The translations under genes and the position numbers were made by a program. From Paenibacillus sp. S150 (lineage in GTDB: Bacteria > Bacillota > Bacilli > Paenibacillales > Paenibacillaceae), in the NCBI RefSeq assembly GCF_019352175.1, contig NZ_JACBYI010000017.1, positions 58,787 through 122,786 of the forward strand: a DNA stretch of 64,000 nucleotides, written 5' to 3'. Positions within the stretch are counted from its first letter, which is position 1. Every line of letters begins with the position of its first letter. Below are positions 1 to 8,923 of this stretch, piece by piece. The notes beneath the pieces are model-generated. The model saw nothing but the letters and a program-made list of their open reading frames with translations, was not told the DNA's origin and did not search any database.

Positions 1-3000
1 TCGGAGGAGGTGATCCTCGGTCTGCCGATGATGTGCCGCCTGGGCAGTGTGGCCTTGCGGATTCCCGCGATGGTCATGAATCTGATGCCGCTGCGGCTGC
101 GGGTGAGTCCCGTTATGACTGTGTCGGAGCTTGTGCTGCAGGTATCGCGTGAAGTCCGTGAAGTCCGGCGCCATCAGGGCTACCGGCAACAGGAGCTGCG
201 CCGGGAGCTTAAGCTGCTGGGAGACAGCCGGAGGCTTTACGGGCCGCAGGTCAATATTATGCCTTTTGACTATGATTTGAGCTTCGGCGGTTACCCGGGG
301 ATTACGCGCAACCTGTCAGCCGGTCCGGTGGACGATCTGTCGATCAATCTTTATGACCGGGCAGACGGAGGCGGACTGCGGGTGGATTTCGACGGCAACC
401 CGGCGGCTTACGCTGCGGACGAGCTTAAGCTTCATCAACGGCGTTTTCTTGCTTTTCTGTCGGAGATAGCCGCTGCGGACCGGGAGGGGCTGATCGGGGA
501 AATCGAGCTGCTCCTGCCCGAAGAAAAGCAGCAGGTGCTGCTGGGCTGGAACGATACGGCCCGCCAAGTACCGCATCACAATGTGCCGGCCATGTTCCAG
601 GCTCAGGCTGTGCGCACTCCTGATGCCGCTGCGGTTGTCTTCGAGGATACTGTGCTCAGCTACGCCGAATTGAACCGAAGAGCAGGCGGTTTGGCATCCC
701 TGCTGCGTGCCGGCGGGGCAGGCCCGGAGAGTATTGTTGCGCTTGCGGTTCCCCGCTCGGCTGAGATGGTTGTCGCCATGCTGGCTGTTCACATGGCGGG
801 TGCGGCTTATCTGCCTCTTGATCCCGAGTACCCGGCGGACAGAATCGCCTATATGCTCGCTGACGCGAGGCCTGCGTGTATTCTTACTGTGGCCGAAAGC
901 GCCGCAGGCTTGCCCGATTCCGCAGCCGGAATCCTTTTGCTGGATGATCCGGCCCTGTTCGATCACAAGCCGGGACAAGCGGAGCAGCCAGACCCCGCGG
1001 TTAAGGCTGCGGTTCAGGTGTCGGCGCATAACCCTGCTTATGTTATTTATACTTCAGGCTCTACGGGCAATCCCAAGGGGGTTGTCATCAGCTTCGGCGG
1101 CCTGGCCAATTTTCTCTGTGCGATGCAGGAGAGATTTCCTCTGGAGGCGCGGGACCGCATGCTGGCTGTAACCACGATTGCCTTCGACATCTCGGTTCTG
1201 GAAATTTTTCTCCCGCTGCTCCGGGGAGCCTCGGTGCATATAGCTTCCAGAATGACCATTCAGGACCCCGCCGCCCTGTCCAGGAAGCTGAAGGAGAGCG
1301 GGGCTACCCACATGCAGGCCACGCCGACGCTGTGGCATGCGCTGGTGTCCAGCGGCCCCGGCCCCTTGCCCGGGCTGAATGTCCTTGTCGGAGGTGAAGC
1401 CCTGCCGGTCCTGCTGCTGCAGGAGCTGCAGGCTTTAGGCTGCCGGGTGAACAACCTTTATGGGCCTACGGAAACCACTATCTGGTCCACGGCAATCACT
1501 CTGGAGGGTGGAGAGGGCGAAGCTCCGCCTATCGGCGCTCCGATCTGGAATACGGAAATCTACATTCTGGATTCCGGGCTTCAGCCGGTGCCTCCCGGGG
1601 TAAACGGCGACATGTATATCGCAGGGAAGGGACTGGCGCGCGGATATTTGAACCGTCCGGAGCTGACGGCGGAGCGCTTTGTGGCCAATCCGTACGGTCC
1701 TCCGGGCAGCCGGATGTACCGTACGGGCGACTTGGCCAGCTGGCGCACGGATGGTTCCGTCAGCTATGGCGGCCGTGCCGACCAGCAGCTCAAAATCCGC
1801 GGCTTCCGGATAGAGCCGGGGGAAATTGAGGCGCGGCTGGCTCTGCATCCCGAGGTTGCCCAGACGACAGTAATTGTGCGGGAGGACCAGCCCGGAGACA
1901 AGCGTCTGGTTGCTTACATTGTACCGGCTCCTGGTGCCGGAGTGAATGCGGCCGGGCTGCGGCGCCACACCGCCTCCGTGCTGCCCGACTATATGGTTCC
2001 GTCGGCGTATGTGGAGCTCGCCGAGCTGCCGCTCACCCCGAACCGGAAGATCGACCGCAAGGCGCTGCCTGTTCCCGAGCTTGCCGCGGCTTTAACCGGC
2101 AGAGGCCCGCGCACACCGCAGGAGGAAATCCTGTGCGGCTTGTTCGCAGAGGTGCTCGGGCTTGGAAAAGTCGGAATTGATGACGACTTCTTCGAGCTGG
2201 GAGGCCATTCCCTGCTGGCTGGGCGGATTATGGTGCGTATCCGTGATGCGCTGGGCATTGAGCTTGGCATCGGCAACCTGTTCGACGCGCCGACGGTGTA
2301 CGGTCTTGCCAGAAGGCTGGACCGGGCAACCGCCCTGCGTCCTGCCGTGCTGCCCGCTGCACGGGCGGCGGAAATTCCGCTTTCGTTTGCCCAGCGCCGG
2401 CTGTGGTTTCTGTATTGCCTTGAGGGTCCGAGCCCAACTTATAATATTCCCCTTGCGGTGCGGCTGTCCGGCGAATTGAATCTGGATGCGCTGCAGGCTG
2501 CGCTTGCCGATGTGGCGGCGCGGCATGAAAGTCTGCGTACCCTTTTCCCGGAATCCTCCGGGACCGCGCACCAGCTGATTCATGCTGCCGGACAGGCAGT
2601 GCCTGAGCTGCACATTACGGAGACAACGGAGACGGAGCTGCCTGTGCTGCTGGAGCAGTCCATGCGCTACAGCTTCAAGCTGGCCTCCGAGCCTTCCATC
2701 AGGGCGGAATTGTTCGTGCTGGGCGGGAATGAATATCAGCTGCTCCTGCTGCTGCATCATATCGCAGGTGACGGCTGGTCGCTGTATCCGCTGACCCGCG
2801 ATTTATCCGCCGCCTATGCTGCCCGCAGCCGGGGAGAGCGGCCGGCCTGGACGCCGTTGCCCGTGCAATATGCGGATTATGCCCAGTGGCAGCAGGAGCT
2901 TCTTGGCAGCAGCAGCAATCCGGGCAGCCTGATCGCGGGGCAACTGGCATACTGGACCGGCCGGCTGGATAACCTCCCTGATCATTTGGAGCTGCCGACC

Positions 3001-6000
3001 GATTATCCCCGTCCGGCAGCTGCCAGCTATGAGGGAGAGCTTGTGCGCTTCCATGTTCCTGAAGGCCTGCATCTGAAATTGCTGAAGCTCGCCCAGGGCG
3101 AAAAGGCCAGCTTGTTCATGGTGCTGCACGCCGCACTCTCCGCTCTGCTGACCCGTCTGGGTGCCGGCAGCGATATTCCGCTCGGCAGCCCGGTCGCGGG
3201 GAGAAGCGATGAAGCGCTGGATGATGTGGTCGGTTTATTTATCAACACACTGGTCCTGCGCACGGACACCTCCGGCGATCCCAGCTTCCGCGAGCTGCTT
3301 GGCCGGGTAAGGGAGGTGAATCTGGCGGCCTTCGAGCACCAGGACCTGCCCTTTGAGCTGCTGGTCGAGGTGCTTAATCCTGTCCGCTCCCGCTCCCGGC
3401 ACCCCCTGTTTCAAATTATGCTGGTGCTTCAGAACACGGCGGATGCCGTACTGGAGCTGCCCGGCATAGACTCCAGCCTTGAGGTGAAAAGTGTGGGTGC
3501 CGCGAAGTTTGATCTGACCGTGGAGCTGCACGAGCAGCATGCGGCGGACGGCAGGCCCGCCGGCATTGAGGGCTTCATCGAATACAGCACCGATCTGTTC
3601 AAACGGGAGACCGCCGAGGCCATGGCCGCACGCCTGCTCCTGCTTCTGGAAGGGGCTGCTGCGGAACCGGATTGTGAAATCACCCGTCTGGACATTCTGC
3701 TGCCGGAAGAGCGCCTGGCGCTTGCAGCGGAATGGCAGCAGGCTGCGCCGCAAGGAGCCTGCTCAACGATAACGGAGCTGTTCGAGGCGCAGGCGGATCT
3801 CAATCCCGATGCAGCTGCCGCCAGCTATGAAGGGCTGCTGCTGAGCTACGGCGAGCTGAATGAACGCGCCAACCGCCTTGCCCGGCTGCTGATGGCGCAG
3901 GGCATCGGCCCGGAGAGCATTGTCGCGCTTGCGCTGCCGCGTTCCCCGGACATGATCGTGGCGCTGCTGGCCGTGCTGAAGGCCGGAGCGGTTTACCTTC
4001 CGCTCGATCCGGGATATCCGCTTGAACGGCTGGCTTATATGCTGGCTGATACACTGCCTGCCTGCATTCTGACCTCTGCCGAGCTGGCCTCTGCATTGCC
4101 GGATAGCGGAGCTGCGGAGCGGATTATCCTTGATGATGAGGATACGGTACGGCGGATTGCGGAGTACTCGCCTGCCAATCCGGCAGACAGCGAGCGGAAC
4201 GGGATTCTAACTCCGCTCAGCCCGGCCTATATCATCTACACTTCAGGCTCTACGGGCAAACCGAAGGGAGTAGTAATTCCGCATCAGAATGTCGTGCGCC
4301 TGTTCGGCGCAACCCGGCACCAATTTCATTTTGGCTCCGGGGATATCTGGACACTGTTCCATTCCTACGCCTTTGACTTCTCGGTCTGGGAAATCTGGGG
4401 GCCTCTCCTGCATGGCGGCCGGCTGGTTATCGTTCCCTACAACGTGAGCCGTTCCCCGGCCGAATTTTTGCGGCTGCTCGCGGATGAAGGCGTAACTGTG
4501 CTTAACCAGACTCCGTCGGCATTCTACCAGCTGATGGAGGCCGATGAACAAGGAGCGGCATCCGGTAAGCCGCTTGCCCTGCGCTATGTTATTTTTGGCG
4601 GTGAGGCGCTGGAGCCAGCACGCTTGGAGCGCTGGTATGCGCGACACCCGGACAATGCTCCTAAGCTGATCAACATGTACGGCATTACCGAAACGACGGT
4701 TCACGTTACGTATAATGCGCTTGGCCGCGATTCCGCCAGCATGGGGGCAGGCAGCTACATCGGCCAGGCCATTCGGGACTTAAGCGTCTATGTGCTGGAT
4801 GAGGCCCTGCAGCCGGTGCCGCCGGGAGTCACCGGGGAGATGTATGTTGCCGGTGCCGGGCTGGCCCGGGGCTATTGGGGCCGCCCGGACCTGACCTCGG
4901 AGCGTTTTGTTGCCGATCCTTTTGCCGCACCTGGCACAAGGATGTACCGTACGGGAGATCTGGCCAAGCGGTCTGCAGCTGGAGCCCTGGAGTATTTGGG
5001 CCGCTCCGACCAGCAGGTCAAAATCCGCGGCTTCCGCATCGAGCCCGGAGAGATTGAGGCTGTTCTGGCCAAGCATCCCGAGGCCGCTCAGGTTGCTGTA
5101 ATCGTCCGCGAGGACCGTCCGGGCGATAAAAGGCTGTGTGCCTATATTGTGCCGGCAGCAGGCATGCTTCCCGATGCTGCGGCGCTGCGGCGCTTTGCCG
5201 CTGCAAGTCTGCCGGAGTACATGATCCCCGCGTCAGTGGTCATGCTCCAGGCATTGCCGCTGACGCCGAACGGCAAGCTGGACCGCAAGGCGCTGCCCGC
5301 ACCGGATACGGAGCTGATGCTGTCGGGAAGAGGCCCGCGTACTCCCCGGGAAGAGATCCTGTGCGATCTGTTCGCCGAGGTTCTGGGCCTTGCCCGAGTC
5401 GGAATTGATGACGGATTCTTCGACCTTGGAGGACACTCGCTGCTGGCCGTCCGCCTGATGAGCCTGATTCGCGAGGCGCTTGGGGCCGAGCTCAGCATCG
5501 GCAATCTGTTCGAGGCTCCCACGGTTGCCGGCCTTGCCGAACGGCTGGAGAGTGGCAAGAGCGGCAGTGCACTGGGTGTACTATTGCCGCTTCGGACAGG
5601 CGGGGCCTCGTATCCGCTGTTCTGTGTGCATCCGGCAGGCGGACTCAGCTGGTGTTATGCCGGGCTGATGAAATCGCTTGGCACTGAATACCCGATCTAT
5701 GGGCTTCAGGCCCGCGGCATTGGCCGGCAGGAGGATTTGCCCCGGACTCTGGAAGAGATGGCTGGCGATTATATCAGCCATATCCGCTCGGTTCAGCCTC
5801 GCGGGCCGTATCATCTGCTCGGCTGGTCACTCGGCGGCAATGTTGCGCATGCCATTGCCGTACAGCTCCAGAATGAGGGTGAAGAGATTTCGCTCTTGGC
5901 GATGCTGGATGCCTATCCCAGCCATTTCCTGCCGCTGAAGAACGAAGTGGATGAACAGGAGGCGCTCATCGCCCTGCTTGCCCTGGGAGGCTACGATCCC

Positions 6001-6396
6001 GACAGCATGGGGGACAAGCCGCTGGATATCGCCGGTGCCGTAGAAATTCTCCGCAGTGACGGCAGTGCGCTGGCCAGTCTGGAGGAGTCCACGATCATGA
6101 GCTTGAAGGAGACTTACGTTAACTCAGTGCGGCTGCTCGGCAGATTCAGGCCCGGACGCTTTGACGGCAACCTGCTCTTTTTCCGCTCAACCATTATTCC
6201 TGACTGGTTCGATCCGATTGAACCGCAAACCTGGCTGCCTTATATAGGAGGCCGCATAGAGCAACTGGATATCCATTGCCGGCACAAGGACTTGTGCCAG
6301 CCCGGACCGCTTGCCGAGATAGGCGCAGTACTGGCTGACAGGCTGCATGATTTGAACAATACGCGGACTATAATAGGGGAGGTTAACCAGCAATGA
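1..6396 (+). CDS. dhbF: Bacillibactin-type NRPS DhbF (Gly-Thr modules, thioesterase), 5' truncated by window
   Basis: Nonribosomal peptide synthetase, open at the window edge; the first in-frame GTG (position 10) is internal. Counting from there: end of a condensation domain (to ~190), adenylation 1 (~200-690, core YTSGSTGNPKG ~345), carrier 1 (GGHSL ~727), condensation 2 (HHIAGDG ~914), adenylation 2 (~1240-1740, YTSGSTGKPKG ~1409), carrier 2 (GGHSL ~1803), thioesterase (GWSLGG ~1937, Asp in MLDAYP ~1965, His near the end). Reading the Stachelhaus positions by eye gives DILQLGLIW for domain 1, the published Gly code, and DFWNIGMVH for domain 2, the published Thr code. C-A(Gly)-PCP-C-A(Thr)-PCP-TE is the DhbF order: it adds Gly-Thr to 2,3-dihydroxybenzoate and the thioesterase trimerises and cyclises the product. 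The next gene overlaps its stop (ATGA). The rest of the dhb operon would lie upstream of the window. Confidence 0.93.
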   Translation, partial: SEEVILGLPMMCRLGSVALRIPAMVMNLMPLRLRVSPVMTVSELVLQVSREVREVRRHQGYRQQELRRELKLLGDSRRLYGPQVNIMPFDYDLSFGGYPGITRNLSAGPVDDLSINLYDRADGGGLRVDFDGNPAAYAADELKLHQRRFLAFLSEIAAADREGLIGEIELLLPEEKQQVLLGWNDTARQVPHHNVPAMFQAQAVRTPDAAAVVFEDTVLSYAELNRRAGGLASLLRAGGAGPESIVALAVPRSAEMVVAMLAVHMAGAAYLPLDPEYPADRIAYMLADARPACILTVAESAAGLPDSAAGILLLDDPALFDHKPGQAEQPDPAVKAAVQVSAHNPAYVIYTSGSTGNPKGVVISFGGLANFLCAMQERFPLEARDRMLAVTTIAFDISVLEIFLPLLRGASVHIASRMTIQDPAALSRKLKESGATHMQATPTLWHALVSSGPGPLPGLNVLVGGEALPVLLLQELQALGCRVNNLYGPTETTIWSTAITLEGGEGEAPPIGAPIWNTEIYILDSGLQPVPPGVNGDMYIAGKGLARGYLNRPELTAERFVANPYGPPGSRMYRTGDLASWRTDGSVSYGGRADQQLKIRGFRIEPGEIEARLALHPEVAQTTVIVREDQPGDKRLVAYIVPAPGAGVNAAGLRRHTASVLPDYMVPSAYVELAELPLTPNRKIDRKALPVPELAAALTGRGPRTPQEEILCGLFAEVLGLGKVGIDDDFFELGGHSLLAGRIMVRIRDALGIELGIGNLFDAPTVYGLARRLDRATALRPAVLPAARAAEIPLSFAQRRLWFLYCLEGPSPTYNIPLAVRLSGELNLDALQAALADVAARHESLRTLFPESSGTAHQLIHAAGQAVPELHITETTETELPVLLEQSMRYSFKLASEPSIRAELFVLGGNEYQLLLLLHHIAGDGWSLYPLTRDLSAAYAARSRGERPAWTPLPVQYADYAQWQQELLGSSSNPGSLIAGQLAYWTGRLDNLPDHLELPTDYPRPAAASYEGELVRFHVPEGLHLKLLKLAQGEKASLFMVLHAALSALLTRLGAGSDIPLGSPVAGRSDEALDDVVGLFINTLVLRTDTSGDPSFRELLGRVREVNLAAFEHQDLPFELLVEVLNPVRSRSRHPLFQIMLVLQNTADAVLELPGIDSSLEVKSVGAAKFDLTVELHEQHAADGRPAGIEGFIEYSTDLFKRETAEAMAARLLLLLEGAAAEPDCEITRLDILLPEERLALAAEWQQAAPQGACSTITELFEAQADLNPDAAAASYEGLLLSYGELNERANRLARLLMAQGIGPESIVALALPRSPDMIVALLAVLKAGAVYLPLDPGYPLERLAYMLADTLPACILTSAELASALPDSGAAERIILDDEDTVRRIAEYSPANPADSERNGILTPLSPAYIIYTSGSTGKPKGVVIPHQNVVRLFGATRHQFHFGSGDIWTLFHSYAFDFSVWEIWGPLLHGGRLVIVPYNVSRSPAEFLRLLADEGVTVLNQTPSAFYQLMEADEQGAASGKPLALRYVIFGGEALEPARLERWYARHPDNAPKLINMYGITETTVHVTYNALGRDSASMGAGSYIGQAIRDLSVYVLDEALQPVPPGVTGEMYVAGAGLARGYWGRPDLTSERFVADPFAAPGTRMYRTGDLAKRSAAGALEYLGRSDQQVKIRGFRIEPGEIEAVLAKHPEAAQVAVIVREDRPGDKRLCAYIVPAAGMLPDAAALRRFAAASLPEYMIPASVVMLQALPLTPNGKLDRKALPAPDTELMLSGRGPRTPREEILCDLFAEVLGLARVGIDDGFFDLGGHSLLAVRLMSLIREALGAELSIGNLFEAPTVAGLAERLESGKSGSALGVLLPLRTGGASYPLFCVHPAGGLSWCYAGLMKSLGTEYPIYGLQARGIGRQEDLPRTLEEMAGDYISHIRSVQPRGPYHLLGWSLGGNVAHAIAVQLQNEGEEISLLAMLDAYPSHFLPLKNEVDEQEALIALLALGGYDPDSMGDKPLDIAGAVEILRSDGSALASLEESTIMSLKETYVNSVRLLGRFRPGRFDGNLLFFRSTIIPDWFDPIEPQTWLPYIGGRIEQLDIHCRHKDLCQPGPLAEIGAVLADRLHDLNNTRTIIGEVNQQ

Positions 6397-6620
6397 GCAA
6401 TCCTTTTGAGAACACCAGCGCTGATTATGTTGTATTGATGAATGAAGAAAGCCAGTATTCACTATGGCCTGTCTTTGCCTCAGTCCCTGCGGGCTGGACG
6501 AATGTATACCAGGGCAAACGCTGGTCCTGTCTGGACTATATCAACCGGAACTGGACCGACATGCGTCCTGCAAGCCTGCGTCCTGCAGACTTGAATACTG
6601 CCTTGAGCGGAAAGAGCTGA
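6393..6620 (+). CDS. MbtH-like protein, NRPS adenylation-domain chaperone
   Basis: A 75-residue MbtH-family protein. It shows the family signature: N-terminal NPFE, then QYSLWP, a central PAGW, and a C-terminal CLDYI..NWTDMRP block with the conserved tryptophans. MbtH proteins bind NRPS adenylation domains and are often needed for their folding or activity, so the likely partner is DhbF directly upstream. The ATG overlaps the dhbF stop (ATGA at 6393-6396) and its own TGA shares one base with the next ATG, so the three genes are translationally coupled. B. subtilis has the same small gene after dhbF. Confidence 0.92.
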   Translation: MSNPFENTSADYVVLMNEESQYSLWPVFASVPAGWTNVYQGKRWSCLDYINRNWTDMRPASLRPADLNTALSGKS

Positions 6621-8074
6621 TGAAAAGGCTTGATCAAAAAATTGTTGCCAGTGTGGTATATGTGGCAGCCATGTTCATGGCTGCCTTGGATTCAACTGTC
6701 GTAAACGTGGCGCTCCGCGCAATCGGCAGTGATCTGCAGGTGGCCCCATCTGCCGTAGGCACAGTCAGCGTCAGCTATCTGGTCAGCCTGGCGGTAGTGC
6801 TGCCGGTCGCAGGCTGGCTTGGCGACCGCTGGGGAACCAAACGGGTGCTGTTATTGGCGTTGGCTATATTCACAGCGGCTTCGGCATTGTGCGGCTTTGC
6901 GGACAGCCTGGCCTTCCTGAACACCGCCCGCATCCTGCAGGGGGCGGCAGGCGGCCTGCTGACTCCGGTCGGCATGGCGTTGCTGTTCCGGACCTTTCCG
7001 CCGCAGGAAAGGGCCAAGCTGTCGCGGATGCTTGTGCTCCCCATTGCGCTTGCGCCCGCCCTGGGACCGATTATCGGCGGCTTCATCGTGGATCAATTGT
7101 CATGGCGCTGGGTGTTCTATATTAATCTTCCTGTCGGCATTCTTGTCCTGCTGTTCGGCCTCCTGCTGCTCAGGGAGCATAGGGAACCGGCAGCGGGACG
7201 ACTGGATTGGGCAGGATTTCTCCTGTCAGCACCAGGCCTGGCCATGACTGTCTTTGCGCTTACCCAAGGCGCGGCACGGGGCTGGATCTCACCCGGGATC
7301 ATGGTCCCGGGCTTGTGCGGGCTGCTGCTGCTGACGGCATTCGTCTTCGTGGAGCTTCGGAATCCGGAGCCGATGCTGGATCTTCGCCTGCTGCGGGACC
7401 GGCTGTTCCGCACCATGGGATTGATCTCCATGTTCTCGGCGGGAGGTCTGCTCGGCATGCTGTACGTCTTCCCGCTGATGTATCAGCATGTGCTGGATGC
7501 TTCAGCGCTGGATACGGGGCTGACGACCTTCCCGGAAGCGCTTGGACTGATGGTTGCTTCACAGCTTATGCCTTTTTCATACCGCAGGCTTGGCCCCAAA
7601 AAATTGATTGCACTGGCACTGGTCATTGCCTCCGTGCTGTTCGTGCTGCTGAGTCTGACGGGCAAAGGGACGGACCCATGGATTCCGCGTATCCTGCTGT
7701 TCCTGGCCGGCTTTTCTCTGGGACATGCGGTGGGCGCCGTGCAGATTACCTCGTTCGCCAATATTGCCCCGCCGCAGATGGGAAGAGCTTCGACGCTGTT
7801 CACTGTCCAGAACAGGCTCGGCTCAGCCCTGGGCATGGCACTGCTGGGAACAATCATGTCCGCGATCGGCACAAGCACAGTCGGTGCTTCCGGGATCGAG
7901 CAGCCCAATCCGGAAGCCTACCGTATCGCTCTGCTGGGGGCGGCGGCATTCCTGCTGCTTGGCCTGTGCGCCGCTCTAAGCCTCCGGCGCGGGGACACCG
8001 AGGCGGCAACCCTTCCCAAGCAAGCCCGGGGACGAAATGCCGAAGCCGCGCCGGCTTCCGCCGCAGGCAAATAA
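6620..8074 (+). CDS. MFS transporter, DHA2/EmrB-QacA type; probable siderophore exporter
   Basis: 484 residues from ATG 6620, which shares a base with the MbtH stop (TGATG); the open frame extends further upstream but inside the MbtH gene. About 14 hydrophobic segments. Residues FMAALDSTVVNVAL in segment 1 and the loop motif GWLGDRWGTKRV are typical of the DHA2 drug:H+ antiporter family. The family exports amphiphilic compounds with proton exchange. Coupling to dhbF and the MbtH gene makes export of the finished bacillibactin-like siderophore the best guess. The B. subtilis exporter YmfE is a different MFS subtype encoded elsewhere, so the substrate is inferred from context only. The hydrophilic Ala-rich C-terminal tail (~35 residues) is unremarkable. 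Confidence 0.85.
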   Translation: MKRLDQKIVASVVYVAAMFMAALDSTVVNVALRAIGSDLQVAPSAVGTVSVSYLVSLAVVLPVAGWLGDRWGTKRVLLLALAIFTAASALCGFADSLAFLNTARILQGAAGGLLTPVGMALLFRTFPPQERAKLSRMLVLPIALAPALGPIIGGFIVDQLSWRWVFYINLPVGILVLLFGLLLLREHREPAAGRLDWAGFLLSAPGLAMTVFALTQGAARGWISPGIMVPGLCGLLLLTAFVFVELRNPEPMLDLRLLRDRLFRTMGLISMFSAGGLLGMLYVFPLMYQHVLDASALDTGLTTFPEALGLMVASQLMPFSYRRLGPKKLIALALVIASVLFVLLSLTGKGTDPWIPRILLFLAGFSLGHAVGAVQITSFANIAPPQMGRASTLFTVQNRLGSALGMALLGTIMSAIGTSTVGASGIEQPNPEAYRIALLGAAAFLLLGLCAALSLRRGDTEAATLPKQARGRNAEAAPASAAGK

Positions 8075-8158
8075 TCCGGACGCCGGACGCCGAGGACGCA
8101 AAATCGGAGAGACGCTCAATCAGCGATAAGAAAGCTCCGAAGCAAACAATTGCAACAG

Positions 8159-8492
8159 CCCGTATTAAAGCGCGGGACAGCACACCGAATAGCCCGTATT
8201 AAAGCGCCGGACAGCACACCGAATAGCCCGTATTAAAGCGCCGGACAGCACACCGAATAGCCTGTATTAAAGCGCCGGACAGTACACCGAATAGCCCGTA
8301 TTAAAGCGCCGGACAGCACACCGAATAGCCCGTATTAAAGCGCCGGACAGTACACCGAATAGCCCGTATTAAAGCGCCGGACAGCACACCGAATAGCCTG
8401 TATTAAAGCGCTGGACAGTACACCGAATAGCCTGTATTAAAGCGCTGGACAGTACACCGAACAGCCCGTATTAAAGCGCCGGACAGTACACG
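8159..8492 (+). repeat. 34-bp tandem array, 10 units
   Basis: Units start at 8159, 8193, 8227, 8261, 8295, 8329, 8363, 8397, 8431 and 8465, exactly 34 bp apart. Each reads CCCGTATTAAAG, then CGCCGGACAGCACACC, then GAATAG, with point variants (CCTG for CCCG, AGTACACC for AGCACACC). There are no spacers between units. The array begins 85 bp after the exporter stop. The GCCGGACAGCACACC part resembles the tail of the 51-bp array at 10.3 kb (GCCGGACGAGCACC). Function unknown; it does not look coding, as 34 is not a multiple of three and the frames close outside it. Confidence 0.95.
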
Positions 8493-8848
8493 GGTGTAAT
8501 AGCTCCGCATCAAATATGCACAAGAAGTCGCCCTGGTCTGCTACTGATGGTACTCCCATTAGAGCAAGGGGCGATTTTGTTTTGACTTTGCTATAGAAGT
8601 CAACAGGGAAAAATCAAAGGTAAAAGTGCCGCTCGGCGAAATTAGCTCCAGGTCGGAAATCAAAGGTAAAGCTGAGTAAAAGTGCCGCTGAATCGGGCGT
8701 CAGCGGGCCAATTGGTGAAAGGAAGGGTAAAAGTGCCGCTGAATCCGCCGAAATCGTCCAGGTCAGCCATGTCTATTCGCGGTGCCGCAGGGTTAATGAC
8801 TTGAAAGCCTGACCCGGCGGGGGACCGCTACTCTCAATGGCTTGGCAG
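8493..8848. other. Gene-less stretch with hairpins and degenerate repeat copies
   Basis: No gene seen. An inverted repeat pairs AGTCGCCC near 8526-8533 with GGGCGATT near 8569-8576, followed by a T-rich run, and could be the terminator of the dhbF-exporter operon. TTGACTT (8582-8588) and AAGTCAA (8597-8603) form a second hairpin. From about 8620 to 8765 there are three loose copies of a phrase containing AAAAGTGCCGCT, two of them continuing GAATC; the last continues CCGCCGAAATCG. This matches part of the unit of the 42.6-kb array (AGTGCCTTTGAATCCGCCCGAA), so they look like eroded relatives. Confidence 0.6.
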
Positions 8849-8898
8849 CACGAAGAAGCGCCGTCCCCCGTTGCCAGGGCAGGCGGCGCTTCTTCGTG
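8849..8898. repeat. Perfect 15-bp inverted repeat beside the IS element
   Basis: CACGAAGAAGCGCCG at 8849-8863 is the exact reverse complement of 8884-8898, separated by 20 bases. It lies 25 bp left of the IS630-like element. There is no T-run, so a terminator role is doubtful. It may be the remains of an older mobile element or a structured RNA end. Confidence 0.7.
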
Positions 8899-8923
8899 AA
8901 ATTAGTTTCTTTCAATGGTGCTA

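Noticed and set aside
7207..8202. 331-codon frame inside the exporter gene
   Set aside because: Shadow of the MFS gene in another frame; the exporter frame carries the family motifs.
8159..8492. CRISPR array
   Set aside because: Units are contiguous without spacers, and there are no cas genes. The same holds for the 51-bp and 13-bp arrays.
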